In this document: positions 1 through 5,014 of the stretch, in pieces
How positions within the stretch are numbered: position 1 is the stretch's first letter
How the letters are laid out: each line of letters starts with the position of its first letter
NCBI GenBank assembly: GCA_004283105.1
Contig: SHLN01000062.1
Location: 1 to 11,484 of the forward strand
Source: Acidimicrobiia bacterium
GTDB lineage: Bacteria > Actinomycetota > Acidimicrobiia > Spongiisociales > SHLN01
Direction: 5' to 3'
DNA length: 11,484 nt
The notes under the pieces: generated by a model
Seen by the model: only the letters and a program-made list of their open reading frames with translations
Databases searched by the model: none
What the model was told of the DNA's origin: nothing
Program-made: the position numbers and the translations under genes

Positions 1-94
1 CCTGGACCTTGCCGTAGGCGACTCCGCCTGCGACCACGAAGACCATGCCGACCACCACGAGCACGATGCCCAGTGTCCTAAGCCGCTTGATCAT
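1..94 (-). CDS. Small membrane protein, N-terminal fragment (cut by window edge)
   Basis: Only the first 31 codons are in the window; the rest lies beyond base 1. The ATG at 94 follows a good ribosome binding site (AGGAG about 11 nt upstream). The visible peptide begins MIKRLRTLGIVLVVVG: a short basic N-terminus, then one strongly hydrophobic helix (about residues 8-27, rich in V and G), then GVAYGKVQ. This layout resembles short actinobacterial membrane proteins often mis-named 'aromatic ring-opening dioxygenase LigA', which have one N-terminal helix and an AG-x-VT/AY segment; that match is from memory and weak. It lies downstream of the arsR-type gene on the same strand but 182 bp away, and the gap contains its own operator-like palindrome, so it probably has its own promoter. 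Function unknown. Confidence 0.6.
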   Translation of the reverse strand, partial: MIKRLRTLGIVLVVVGMVFVVAGGVAYGKVQ

Positions 95-116
95 TTCTGT
101 TCCTCTCCTAGCTTGA

Positions 117-133
117 CTCGTGAACCTCACGAG
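117..133. repeat. Small inverted repeat before the edge gene
   Basis: CTCGTG and CACGAG form a perfect 6-bp stem with a 5-nt loop. It sits about 23 nt upstream of the ATG at 94, just before the ribosome binding site. It could be a 5'-leader hairpin or a small operator half of the 147-164 site. Six base pairs can occur by chance. Confidence 0.3.
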
Positions 134-146
134 CCGGTTATTGGTC

Positions 147-164
147 ATGTGAATGTTTTCACAA
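147..164. promoter_or_regulatory. Rex- or CRP-type operator palindrome
   Basis: ATGTGAATGTTTTCACAA contains the perfect inverted repeat TGTGAA-N4-TTCACA. It matches the Rex redox-repressor box (TTGTGAA-N4-TTCACAA) at every defined position but one, on either strand. It also fits the CRP/GlxR consensus TGTGA-N6-TCACA. Sequence alone cannot separate the two. It lies 53-70 bp upstream of the minus-strand ATG at 94, and on that strand TTGTGA could serve as a -35 element, so a bound repressor would block the promoter of the edge gene. No rex or crp gene is in the window. Confidence 0.5.
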
Positions 165-187
165 TGTCTGAGCCATGATTTCGCATT

Positions 188-219
188 TCGACGATCGTCG
201 ATAGGGCCGAATGGCCCTA
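188..219. repeat. Two abutting palindromes downstream of the arsR-type gene
   Basis: Bases 188-201 (TCGACGATCGTCGA) form a perfect 14-bp palindrome. Directly abutting it, 202-219 is a perfect 7-bp stem with a 4-nt loop (TAGGGCC, GAAT, GGCCCTA). The pair lies 58-89 bp past the stop of the ArsR-type gene on the minus strand, so it may be its terminator, although no T-run follows. Alternatively it is a double operator for the edge gene, whose ATG is about 95-125 bp further on. Confidence 0.4.
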
Positions 220-276
220 CTGACATGGGACACCGAGAAGACCGCAATTTGGCGGGGGCGGGAGAGGAAGGCGAAC

Positions 277-633
277 CTACCGGGACACGGGTCGGTCAGC
301 CGGCTCCACGGCGAGATCCTCAACGGCGTCCGCAAATGCGCGAAGGACAGAACGCCGCACGCAGTACCAGACCCGCGGCCCATCCTTGCGAGCGAAGAGA
401 ATGTCGGCTTCCCGCATGATCCTGAGATGCTCGCTCACCGTCGATTGGGCGAGATCCGACTCGTCGGCGATCTCACCGGCCACGTGGGGGATGCACTGAT
501 CGAACTGCTCGAGAATCTGAACGCGGGCGGGATGGCCGAGGGCTTTGGCGATGAGCGCGATCGTCTCATCGGTCATCGCACGCGGGGCGGGCAATCCCTC
601 CTCGCTACAGGTCGGTGTTGACCCGTCGGCCAT
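277..633 (-). CDS. ArsR/SmtB-family winged-helix transcriptional regulator
   Basis: A 118-residue protein of normal ArsR length. The dimerisation helix and GHPARVQIL motif fall at about 33-41. The recognition helix (LAQSTVSEHLRIMREADIL) spans about 61-79, and the wing ends in DGPRVWYC (84-91). The LAQSTVSEHL plus GPR-x-x-YC pattern belongs to the subgroup whose relatives have cysteines before the helix-turn-helix. Here C47, H50 and C91 could be a modified sensor site, but the classical CxC metal motif is absent, so the ligand is unknown. The ATG at 633 has GGAGGG 5 nt upstream; M20 is an alternative start that would remove an unconserved leader. It is the fifth minus-strand gene after galU, moaC, mog and the SepX-like gene, 93 bp beyond the last of these. 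It may control itself or the following membrane-protein gene. Family assignment is strong; target and signal are inference. Confidence 0.9.
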   Translation of the reverse strand: MADGSTPTCSEEGLPAPRAMTDETIALIAKALGHPARVQILEQFDQCIPHVAGEIADESDLAQSTVSEHLRIMREADILFARKDGPRVWYCVRRSVLRAFADAVEDLAVEPADRPVSR

Positions 634-726
634 CGCATCCCTCCAGACAGATCACGGAGCTGTCACGCGAAGGCTTTCACCGTTCGTCGACTGACGATAG
701 GGGCGTTGGTCACAACCAAGCCGGAC

Positions 727-1176
727 TTACCGGTTGGCCGCCTTGGGGAGGTCGTCATCGCCGACCAGGCGGAGTTCGCCATACCCGTCTGCCGGTTCCG
801 GCGTGTTCGGCAATCGGGCCGGTCCTGGCCGATGCTGAACCGAATTGAGAGCCGCCAGATAGGCAACGAACATCCCATCGAAGGCGAGGCTTACGAGCAA
901 CAGCGGGATGGATCCGGTGATGATGGCGGCGACGAGCGTAACGAGGGCCGCTCCGACGAGGCCGACCATGACGCGCCGCCGACGGGCCTGGACACGTCGA
1001 CGCCTCAGCTCGAGAGGATCGATCGACTCGGTGCGCAACGAGGCAAGCTTGGCAATGCGCTGGTCGAACGATTTCGTGGAAGTGAGCGGTGCGTCGTGAC
1101 GGGAATCGAGGAACGACGGTAGGAGGAGCGCGGCCCACAGACCCCCGAGCACAACCAAAACAACTAGTAGTTCCAA
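727..1176 (-). CDS. SepX/GlpR-like divisome membrane protein
   Basis: A 149-residue protein with an N-terminal helix (about 2-20: ELLVVLVVLGGLWAALLLP), a cytoplasmic basic linker (24-68) and a pair of helices (about 70-87 and 90-110). A proline-rich polar tail follows. The W-A-x-LLPSFL-DSR opening, the S-FDQRIAKLASL segment, and this topology match the actinobacterial SepX family (called GlpR in corynebacteria). These are membrane proteins acting in cell division that bind the gephyrin-like protein Glp. Gene order supports the call: the family is usually found downstream of galU, moeA/glp, moaC, mog and rimJ, and here it follows galU, moaC and mog. The start is TTG; an in-frame TGA lies shortly upstream with no ATG or GTG between them, and GGAG/AAAGGG lies upstream. 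It is short for the family, whose Streptomyces members have longer tails. Exact function is inferred from family and context. Confidence 0.72.
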   Translation of the reverse strand: MELLVVLVVLGGLWAALLLPSFLDSRHDAPLTSTKSFDQRIAKLASLRTESIDPLELRRRRVQARRRRVMVGLVGAALVTLVAAIITGSIPLLLVSLAFDGMFVAYLAALNSVQHRPGPARLPNTPEPADGYGELRLVGDDDLPKAANR

Positions 1177-1266
1177 GCCCGATCCCTTTACTCCAACGCA
1201 GTGTCAGATTAGTCCGCGAAAAGTGCTCGCGACAACTAGGGAAGCCACCACAGACGGTGACAGAAG

Positions 1267-1743
1267 TCAGTGAGACGTTTGTGTGTCGTTGATGAGCGCT
1301 ATCGCGTGCACGAGGGCGGGCTTGATGATTTCGAGCGACTCTTCGACCCCGGCGGTCGAACCGGGGAGATTCACAATGAGTGTGGATCCGGCGATGCCGG
1401 CCACGCCTCGAGAGAGCATGGCATTCGGGTGCGAAGCGCCGGCTCTTGCCGCCTCCAGCAACCCGGGAGCGGGCCGATCAATGAGTTCCGCCGTCGCTTC
1501 AGGCGTCACGTCACGGGGAGCAAAGCCCGTCCCGCCGGTGGTGATGATCAACTGGATACCCGAACCCTGCCACTCACGGAGACAGTCCTGGATCTGGTCC
1601 TTCTCGTCCGGCACGACCAACCAGTCAACGTCGAACCCGAGTCCGGCCAGAATGGCGATCGCCGTCGGTCCCGAAACATCCTCGGCCTCTCCCCGGCTGA
1701 CCCGATCACTCACAGTGAGCACACCGGCTCTCATCTCTGCCAC
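1267..1743 (-). CDS. mog: Molybdopterin adenylyltransferase (Mog/MoaB family)
   Basis: A 158-residue MogA/MoaB-fold protein. It adenylylates molybdopterin in the cytoplasm before metal insertion. The MoCF-domain signatures are present: the opening RAGVLTVSDRVSRGEAED (about 5-22), the nucleotide-binding IITTGGTGFAPRDVTPEAT (about 66-84), and GVAGIAGSTLIVNLPGS (about 113-129). Length is normal. The GTG at 1743 has a strong GGGAGG 8 nt upstream and overlaps the end of moaC by 13 bp. The ATG at 1734, three codons in, overlaps the moaC stop as ATGA and is a reasonable alternative; either way translation is coupled to moaC. No moeA, moaA, moaD or moaE is in the window, so the rest of the cofactor pathway must lie elsewhere. 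Confidence 0.93.
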   Translation of the reverse strand: MAEMRAGVLTVSDRVSRGEAEDVSGPTAIAILAGLGFDVDWLVVPDEKDQIQDCLREWQGSGIQLIITTGGTGFAPRDVTPEATAELIDRPAPGLLEAARAGASHPNAMLSRGVAGIAGSTLIVNLPGSTAGVEESLEIIKPALVHAIALINDTQTSH

Positions 1744-2198
1744 GATCCCGACCTCCCGCCTGATTTCTCCAGCAATCTCACCGGACCGATCTCCACTCCC
1801 CGCTCGAGCCCCTTGACCATGTCGTAGATCGTGAGGGCGGCCACCGAGGCAGCCGTCAACGCTTCCATCTCGACGCCGGTCGGCCCGGTTGTTCCCACCC
1901 GGACGATGATGCGCGCGCCGGCGTCGATTCGCTCAACGTCCACACTCACGCTCGTGAGAGCGAGCGGATGACACAGCGGCACCAGTTCCGACGTCTTCTT
2001 GGCGGCCTGGATCCCGGCGATTCGGGCAACGGCGAGGGCGTCGCCCTTGGGAAGATCCCCGCCGAACAGGGCGGCCGTCGTGGCCGGTTCCATCCGAACG
2101 GTTGCCTCTGCGAGGGCCAGACGCTCGGTATCGGCCTTCCCCCCGACATCGACCATGTGCGCATGGCCTGCCGCATCGAGATGGGGAAGTTGACCCAT
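1731..2198 (-). CDS. moaC: Cyclic pyranopterin monophosphate synthase MoaC
   Basis: This 155-residue protein converts the MoaA product (3',8-cyclo-GTP) into cyclic pyranopterin monophosphate, an early step of molybdenum cofactor synthesis. All family signatures are present: MVDVGGK (15-21), PKGDALAVARIAGIQAAKKT (50-69), SELVPLCHPL (70-79), GVEMEALTAAS (108-118), and YDMVKG (125-130). Near the end is KSGG. Expected active-site residues K51, H77, E112, D126 and K129 are all in place, so the enzyme should be active. The ATG at 2198 follows an excellent GAGGAGGAG site. The galU stop is 26 bp upstream and mog overlaps its 3' end, so galU, moaC and mog probably share one transcript. Confidence 0.97.
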   Translation of the reverse strand: MGQLPHLDAAGHAHMVDVGGKADTERLALAEATVRMEPATTAALFGGDLPKGDALAVARIAGIQAAKKTSELVPLCHPLALTSVSVDVERIDAGARIIVRVGTTGPTGVEMEALTAASVAALTIYDMVKGLERGVEIGPVRLLEKSGGRSGSWQR

Positions 2199-2224
2199 AG
2201 CTCCTCCTCGGACCGAAAGGACGA

Positions 2225-3049
2225 TCAGAGCCCTTCGGTGAACTCCGTTACGAAGGCACGATAGCGAGCACCGAAGTCAGGATGAGCTGCGCCGAGAATG
2301 GTGGACGCCTCCAGATAGCCGCTCGGCGTTCCCGAATCGAGCAGGTCGTCGGCGGCAACGTACCCGAGGCAGTTGCCGGCCTCGCCAACGGTATGGATGG
2401 CATCGGTCAGCTGAATCTCACCGCCGACACCGGGCTCGACGTGATCGAGGGCTTCGAAGATCTTGCCGGTGAAAAGGTACCGGCCGATGAGTCCGAGCTT
2501 CGAGGGGGCCGCCTCGACCCCGGGCTTCTCTATGGCGCCGAGGACTTCAACCACCTGCTCGTTTCTCCACTCACCGGGAACGATGAATCCGTAGCGAGCG
2601 AGGAACTCGGTCCCCAATTCACGGAGACAGACGACCGATCCGGCTTCGGCGGCGGCTGCCATGCCGGGAAGAACATCGCCGTCCGGGAAGACGAGATTGT
2701 CGACGAGGAGGGTGAAGAACGGCTGGTTCCCGACCGCCGTTGCGGCGGTGCGAACGGCATCGCCCAGGCCCCGGGGAACATCCTGCACGATCGGGTGCAC
2801 GTTGACGTGCTCGAGACCGGCGAGCGGACCCTCTTCCTGCGAGTTGAAGTGGCGCTCGATGAGGACGCCCACCCCCGGATCGACAATCACAAAGATCTCC
2901 CTGGCACCGGCGCGAGCCGCCTCCTCAACCACCCACTGAATGGCGGGGCGGTCGACGATCGGCAACATCGCCTTGGGAAGAGCTCGCGTGGCAGGGCGCA
3001 TCCGTGTGCCCCGACCCGCGGCCGGAATGACTGCGACTTCTACTTCCAC
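2225..3049 (-). CDS. galU: UTP--glucose-1-phosphate uridylyltransferase
   Basis: A 274-residue nucleotidyltransferase making UDP-glucose from UTP and glucose 1-phosphate for cell-wall and capsule sugars and trehalose. Rossmann signatures are AVIPAAGRGTRMRPAT (about 6-21) and LPKAMLPIVDRP. They are followed by RGLGDAV and the metal-region TLLVDNLVFPDG. Further on are IEKPGVEAAPSKLGLIGRYL and GVGGEIQLTDAI, then the sugar-end motif LDSGTPSGYLEA. The aspartate-rich loop reads VDN where many relatives have PDD or PDV. I chose the GTG at 3049 because the ORF upstream to 3154 is not conserved, would overlap the divergent mtnP start, and GAAAGGG lies just before the GTG. The product is then close to bacterial GalU length (about 280-300). 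It heads the minus-strand run that continues with moaC. Confidence 0.9.
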   Translation of the reverse strand: MEVEVAVIPAAGRGTRMRPATRALPKAMLPIVDRPAIQWVVEEAARAGAREIFVIVDPGVGVLIERHFNSQEEGPLAGLEHVNVHPIVQDVPRGLGDAVRTAATAVGNQPFFTLLVDNLVFPDGDVLPGMAAAAEAGSVVCLRELGTEFLARYGFIVPGEWRNEQVVEVLGAIEKPGVEAAPSKLGLIGRYLFTGKIFEALDHVEPGVGGEIQLTDAIHTVGEAGNCLGYVAADDLLDSGTPSGYLEASTILGAAHPDFGARYRAFVTEFTEGL

Positions 3050-3079
3050 TGCTCGCCCTTTCGACCCCGGATTTCTACC

Positions 3080-3097
3080 GGTGGTTGGCCAGCCACC
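3080..3097. promoter_or_regulatory. Imperfect palindrome in the galU/mtnP divergent promoter region
   Basis: GGTGGTTGGCCAGCCACC pairs at 8 of 9 positions around its centre. It lies in the only 103-bp gap between the two divergent starts (GTG 3049 and ATG 3153), where a single regulator could act on both genes. On the minus strand TAGAAA (3072-3077) and on the plus strand TACCAT (3124-3129) are weak -10 candidates. The regulator is unknown. Confidence 0.3.
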
Positions 3098-3152
3098 ACC
3101 ACCAATCATCACAATACAACGACTACCATTTCCTGCTGCACGAAAGGAAATC

Positions 3153-3932
3153 ATGATTGGTGTATTCGGTGGCTCGGGGTTCTACGACTTTCTCGATGGC
3201 CCTCAGTCCGTTGCGGTCGAGACGCCGTACGGCGCTCCGTCGGCCGAGTTCGCGGTCGGGACCTTCGAGGGGGTCGAGGTCGCGTTCCTTCCCCGCCACG
3301 GTTCGGATCACCAATTCCCGGCCCACCGGGTTCCGTTCCGGGCCAACGCCTGGGCAATGAAGGAGCTCGGCGTAGATAGGGTCATCGGCCCATGTGCCGT
3401 CGGAAGCCTCCAGATGCCGATCGCGCCCGGCCATCTTCTCGTTGCCGACCAGCTCGTCGATCGCACCTGGGGACGGGATCACACGTTCTTCGATGGACCA
3501 GAGACGCGCCATCTGGGTTTTGCCGACCCGTATTGCTCAGAACTTCGGCCGCTGGCGGTCGATGCCTGTCGGGCAGCCGGCGCCGAGACCCATGACGGAG
3601 GCACCGTGGTCGTTATTCAGGGACCGCGATTCTCAACCCGGGCCGAGAGCCGGGACTTCGCCTCCTCAGGCTGGGAGATCATCAACATGACACAGGCGCC
3701 GGAAGCCCAGCTCATCCGCGAGCTGGAGCTTTGCTACGTGAACATCTCGGTGATCACCGACTACGACACGGGTGTCGAAGGCGAAATCGAGCCGGTCAGC
3801 CACGCCGCCGTCCTCGAAACCTTCAACGCCACCCTCGAAACGCTGCGCGGAGCGCTCGCTCACCTCATCCCCGCCGCCGCCCAGACGGCCCGGGAATGCC
3901 AGTGCGCAACGGGAATGGCCGCGGCAGGGTAA
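3153..3932 (+). CDS. mtnP: S-methyl-5'-thioadenosine phosphorylase
   Basis: A 259-residue enzyme that splits methylthioadenosine into adenine and methylthioribose 1-phosphate, clearing a by-product of polyamine and SAM metabolism. Family motifs in order are GVFGGSGFY (3-11), the phosphate-site LPRHGSDHQFPAHRVPFRAN, PCAVGSL, and VADQLVDRTWGR. These are followed by HLGFADPYC, VVIQGPRFSTRAES and IINMTQAPEAQL. The late motif TDYD (D203, D205) is the adenine-selecting pair of MTAP; guanosine/inosine enzymes carry an asparagine there, so MTAP is preferred over PNP or methylthioinosine phosphorylase. A C-terminal CQC (C249, C251) recalls the CxC redox motif of archaeal and some bacterial MTAPs. The ATG at 3153 has AAAGGA 6 nt upstream; the longer ORF from 2940 is antisense to galU and was not used. 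Other methionine-salvage genes are absent nearby. Confidence 0.93.
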   Translation: MIGVFGGSGFYDFLDGPQSVAVETPYGAPSAEFAVGTFEGVEVAFLPRHGSDHQFPAHRVPFRANAWAMKELGVDRVIGPCAVGSLQMPIAPGHLLVADQLVDRTWGRDHTFFDGPETRHLGFADPYCSELRPLAVDACRAAGAETHDGGTVVVIQGPRFSTRAESRDFASSGWEIINMTQAPEAQLIRELELCYVNISVITDYDTGVEGEIEPVSHAAVLETFNATLETLRGALAHLIPAAAQTARECQCATGMAAAG

Positions 3933-3998
3933 GCGGCCAGAGCTTTGCCTACCCGGTTGAGCAACGCCCACTCTCCTCTCCCCTCCCTCCTTTCTCTT

Positions 3999-4020
3999 CC
4001 CCTCCCGTTTACGGGAGGGG
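3999..4020. terminator. Strong GC hairpin downstream of mtnP, possible terminator
   Basis: CCCCTCCCG and CGGGAGGGG form a perfect 9-bp stem with a TTTA loop, 67 bp after the mtnP stop. It sits in a C/T-rich tract on the left and a further G-rich block (4024-4030) on the right. There is no T-run, so it is not a canonical intrinsic terminator, but GC hairpins without a tract are common in actinobacteria. This CCCTCCC-loop-GGGAGGG form also recurs as a dispersed intergenic element in many bacteria, so it could be a small mobile repeat instead. Confidence 0.4.
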
Positions 4021-4150
4021 TACGGGGAGGGAAGTTCCCAACAACGGCGCGGCGACGAAACACCGGGCATCAGAGACTGCAACGAAACAAGACCAGTTCC
4101 CAGCAACGCCACCACCAGCGGCGATAGACGGGCACCTGCCCCTCGCCTGA

Positions 4151-4176
4151 AGGTGGCGGCAACTCTGCGGCCACCT
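4151..4176. repeat. 7-bp stem-loop in the convergent spacer
   Basis: AGGTGGC (4151-4157) and GCCACCT (4170-4176) pair perfectly around a 12-nt loop. Position fits neither a leader nor an immediate terminator. It may be part of a structured RNA or simply GC-rich chance. Confidence 0.3.
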
Positions 4177-4300
4177 CTACATGAGAAGAACAGGCCCTTG
4201 CGCTTGGCGTGGGACGGCGTTGCTGGACGCCATAGCGCCCCGTTGCAGTGCGCCGTCACGAGGTCTCGTCGCCGCGCAGTTGGTGGGCACCACCCACCCC

Positions 4301-4338
4301 GGCAACGGGCAACGGGCAACGGGGAACGGGCAACGGGC
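4301..4338. repeat. 7-bp tandem repeat, unit GGCAACG
   Basis: There are 5.4 contiguous copies of GGCAACG; the fourth copy is GGGAACG and all others are exact. The array ends 4 bp from the stop codon (4343-4345) of the minus-strand SAF-domain gene. It is one of four arrays in this window with a strict 7-bp period, and its unit (CGGGCAA in another phase) is close to the CGGGCAG unit of the array at 4898-4981. Confidence 0.9.
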
Positions 4339-4342
4339 TGCT

Positions 4343-4846
4343 TTACGGCGCCACCAAGACCACTATCTGGCGCGCCGATGCGGCCATGGCTACTGCACTG
4401 GCGTGTTCGCCGGGGACGGCGATGAGGGCGGTGGGGGTGCCGAATGAGTTGCCGTCCCCGGATGCGATCACGATTCCGGGGACATCACCGCCTTCGCCGA
4501 GCACGAGGCGGGTCGCGGCGCCGGGGTAGAGCGGAAACGGAGCCTCGAGCGCCAGCGCCCACCATCCATCGGGGATGTCGATCGGAACCTGCAGGTCGGA
4601 GGCGGCAATCGGCTCCCCCGCCGGCATCGCGTGGCCGGCCACCTTTCCGTCCAGTGAGACACGGGGATAGGTACCGGCGGGCAGCATGCGCCACTCCACC
4701 CGAACGGGCTCACCGGCCTCAACCGCCGTCGAGGTGAACGGATAGGCAGCCTCGTCCGTAGGCCAGAACTCAATCATCGCCGCCCCCACCACAAGCGTCG
4801 CGGCTGCCACCCACCGGAGATAGGGCGGACGCCCAAACCAGAACAT
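4343..4846 (-). CDS. Membrane-anchored SAF-domain protein
   Basis: A 167-residue protein with a short cytoplasmic N-terminus and one membrane helix (about 10-27: LRWVAAATLVVGAAMIEF). An extracytoplasmic SAF-like segment follows (about 36-88), visible in the pattern VEWRMLPAG followed by VAGHAMPAGEPIAASDLQ. That pattern is typical of CpaB/FlgA-type SAF domains. A beta-rich remainder ends in EHASAVAMAASARQIVVLVAP, a C-terminal form often seen in actinobacterial SAF proteins. In CpaB the domain acts in Flp pilus assembly, but no pilus genes are nearby, so the role is unknown. I chose the ATG at 4846: the ORF runs up to 4981, but the extra 45 residues are the translated heptamer array. There is no Shine-Dalgarno; TAGGTT lies 7 nt upstream, suggesting a leaderless message. 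It diverges from uppP. Confidence 0.65.
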   Translation of the reverse strand: MFWFGRPPYLRWVAAATLVVGAAMIEFWPTDEAAYPFTSTAVEAGEPVRVEWRMLPAGTYPRVSLDGKVAGHAMPAGEPIAASDLQVPIDIPDGWWALALEAPFPLYPGAATRLVLGEGGDVPGIVIASGDGNSFGTPTALIAVPGEHASAVAMAASARQIVVLVAP

Positions 4847-4853
4847 GGCCGCC

Positions 4854-4859
4854 AACCTA
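4854..4859 (-). promoter_or_regulatory. Candidate -10 element of a leaderless SAF-protein transcript
   Basis: On the minus strand the sequence is TAGGTTGGCGGCCATG: a TANNNT hexamer 7 nt before the ATG and no ribosome binding site. The eis-like gene has an almost identical 16-mer (14 of 16 bases). No clear -35 is visible. Confidence 0.4.
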
Positions 4860-4897
4860 TGTGATCCGATACCGCAAGGGAAGGGGGCTGGGAGCAA

Positions 4898-4981
4898 ACC
4901 GCCCACCGCCCACCGGGAGAAGCGAGAAGCGGGACGCGGGCAGCGGGCAGCGGGCAGCGGGCAGCGGGCAGCGGGCAGCAT
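4898..4981. repeat. Drifting 7-bp tandem array between the SAF gene and uppP
   Basis: Twelve heptamers in one unbroken register. The units run ACCGCCC twice, then ACCGGGA, GAAGCGA, GAAGCGG and GACGCGG. Next come five exact GCAGCGG units, and the array ends with GCAGCAT. Neighbouring units differ by one to a few bases, as if amplified and mutated stepwise. It fills most of the 168-bp gap between two divergent genes, stopping 22 bp short of the uppP -10 element. Confidence 0.9.
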
Positions 4982-5002
4982 CGCGGGTGTGGGGAAACTC
5001 GG

Positions 5003-5008
5003 TATTGT
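5003..5008 (+). promoter_or_regulatory. Candidate -10 element of a leaderless uppP transcript
   Basis: TATTGT sits 6 nt before the GTG at 5015 and no Shine-Dalgarno is present. This is the spacing expected when transcription starts at the initiation codon. The -35 position falls at the end of the heptamer array and has no clear match. Confidence 0.4.
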
Positions 5009-5014
5009 GTTTGG

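Larger units (their letters stand above)
3933..4342. other. Gene-free convergent spacer with hairpins and a tandem repeat
   Basis: About 410 bp separate the convergent mtnP and SAF-domain genes. The ORFs here, on either strand, have low-complexity arginine/proline-rich translations, no credible start, and match no family I know. The stretch holds a 9-bp GC hairpin (3999-4020) inside a polypyrimidine tract (3971-4006). It also has a small stem GGGCA/TGCCC (4130-4141), a 7-bp stem (4151-4176), a 6-bp stem GGTGGG/CCCACC (4282-4298) and a heptamer array (4301-4338). I searched by eye for RNase P RNA, tmRNA and tRNA signatures and saw none. Confidence 0.6.

Noticed and set aside
1215..1231. Stem CGCGA/TCGCG downstream of mog
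   Set aside because: Only five base pairs with a 7-nt loop and no T-run; too weak to call a terminator in GC-rich DNA.
3050..3154. N-terminal extension of galU by 35 codons
   Set aside because: It would overlap the divergent mtnP start, is not GalU-like, and the GTG at 3049 has a ribosome binding site and begins the Rossmann strand.
2282..3379. 365-residue plus-strand ORF
   Set aside because: It is antisense across galU and runs into the first 225 bp of mtnP in another frame. Both opposing genes have clear family motifs, and the translation matches no fold I know; high GC makes such shadows common.
3666..4319. 217-residue minus-strand ORF covering the spacer
   Set aside because: It overlaps the 3' end of mtnP antisense, is low in complexity, and its start has no credible signal.
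3933..4342. RNase P RNA, tmRNA or tRNA in the spacer
   Set aside because: I looked on both strands for the conserved RNase P core, the tmRNA ends and tRNA T-loop or anticodon patterns and found none. A covariance search would be decisive.
4847..4981. N-terminal extension of the SAF-domain protein
   Set aside because: The extra 45 codons mostly translate the heptamer array (repeating LPAARCP) and have no domain character; the ATG at 4846 opens directly before the membrane helix.
4898..4981. CRISPR array
   Set aside because: The units are 7 bp and directly contiguous, without 25-40-bp spacers, and there is no cas gene.
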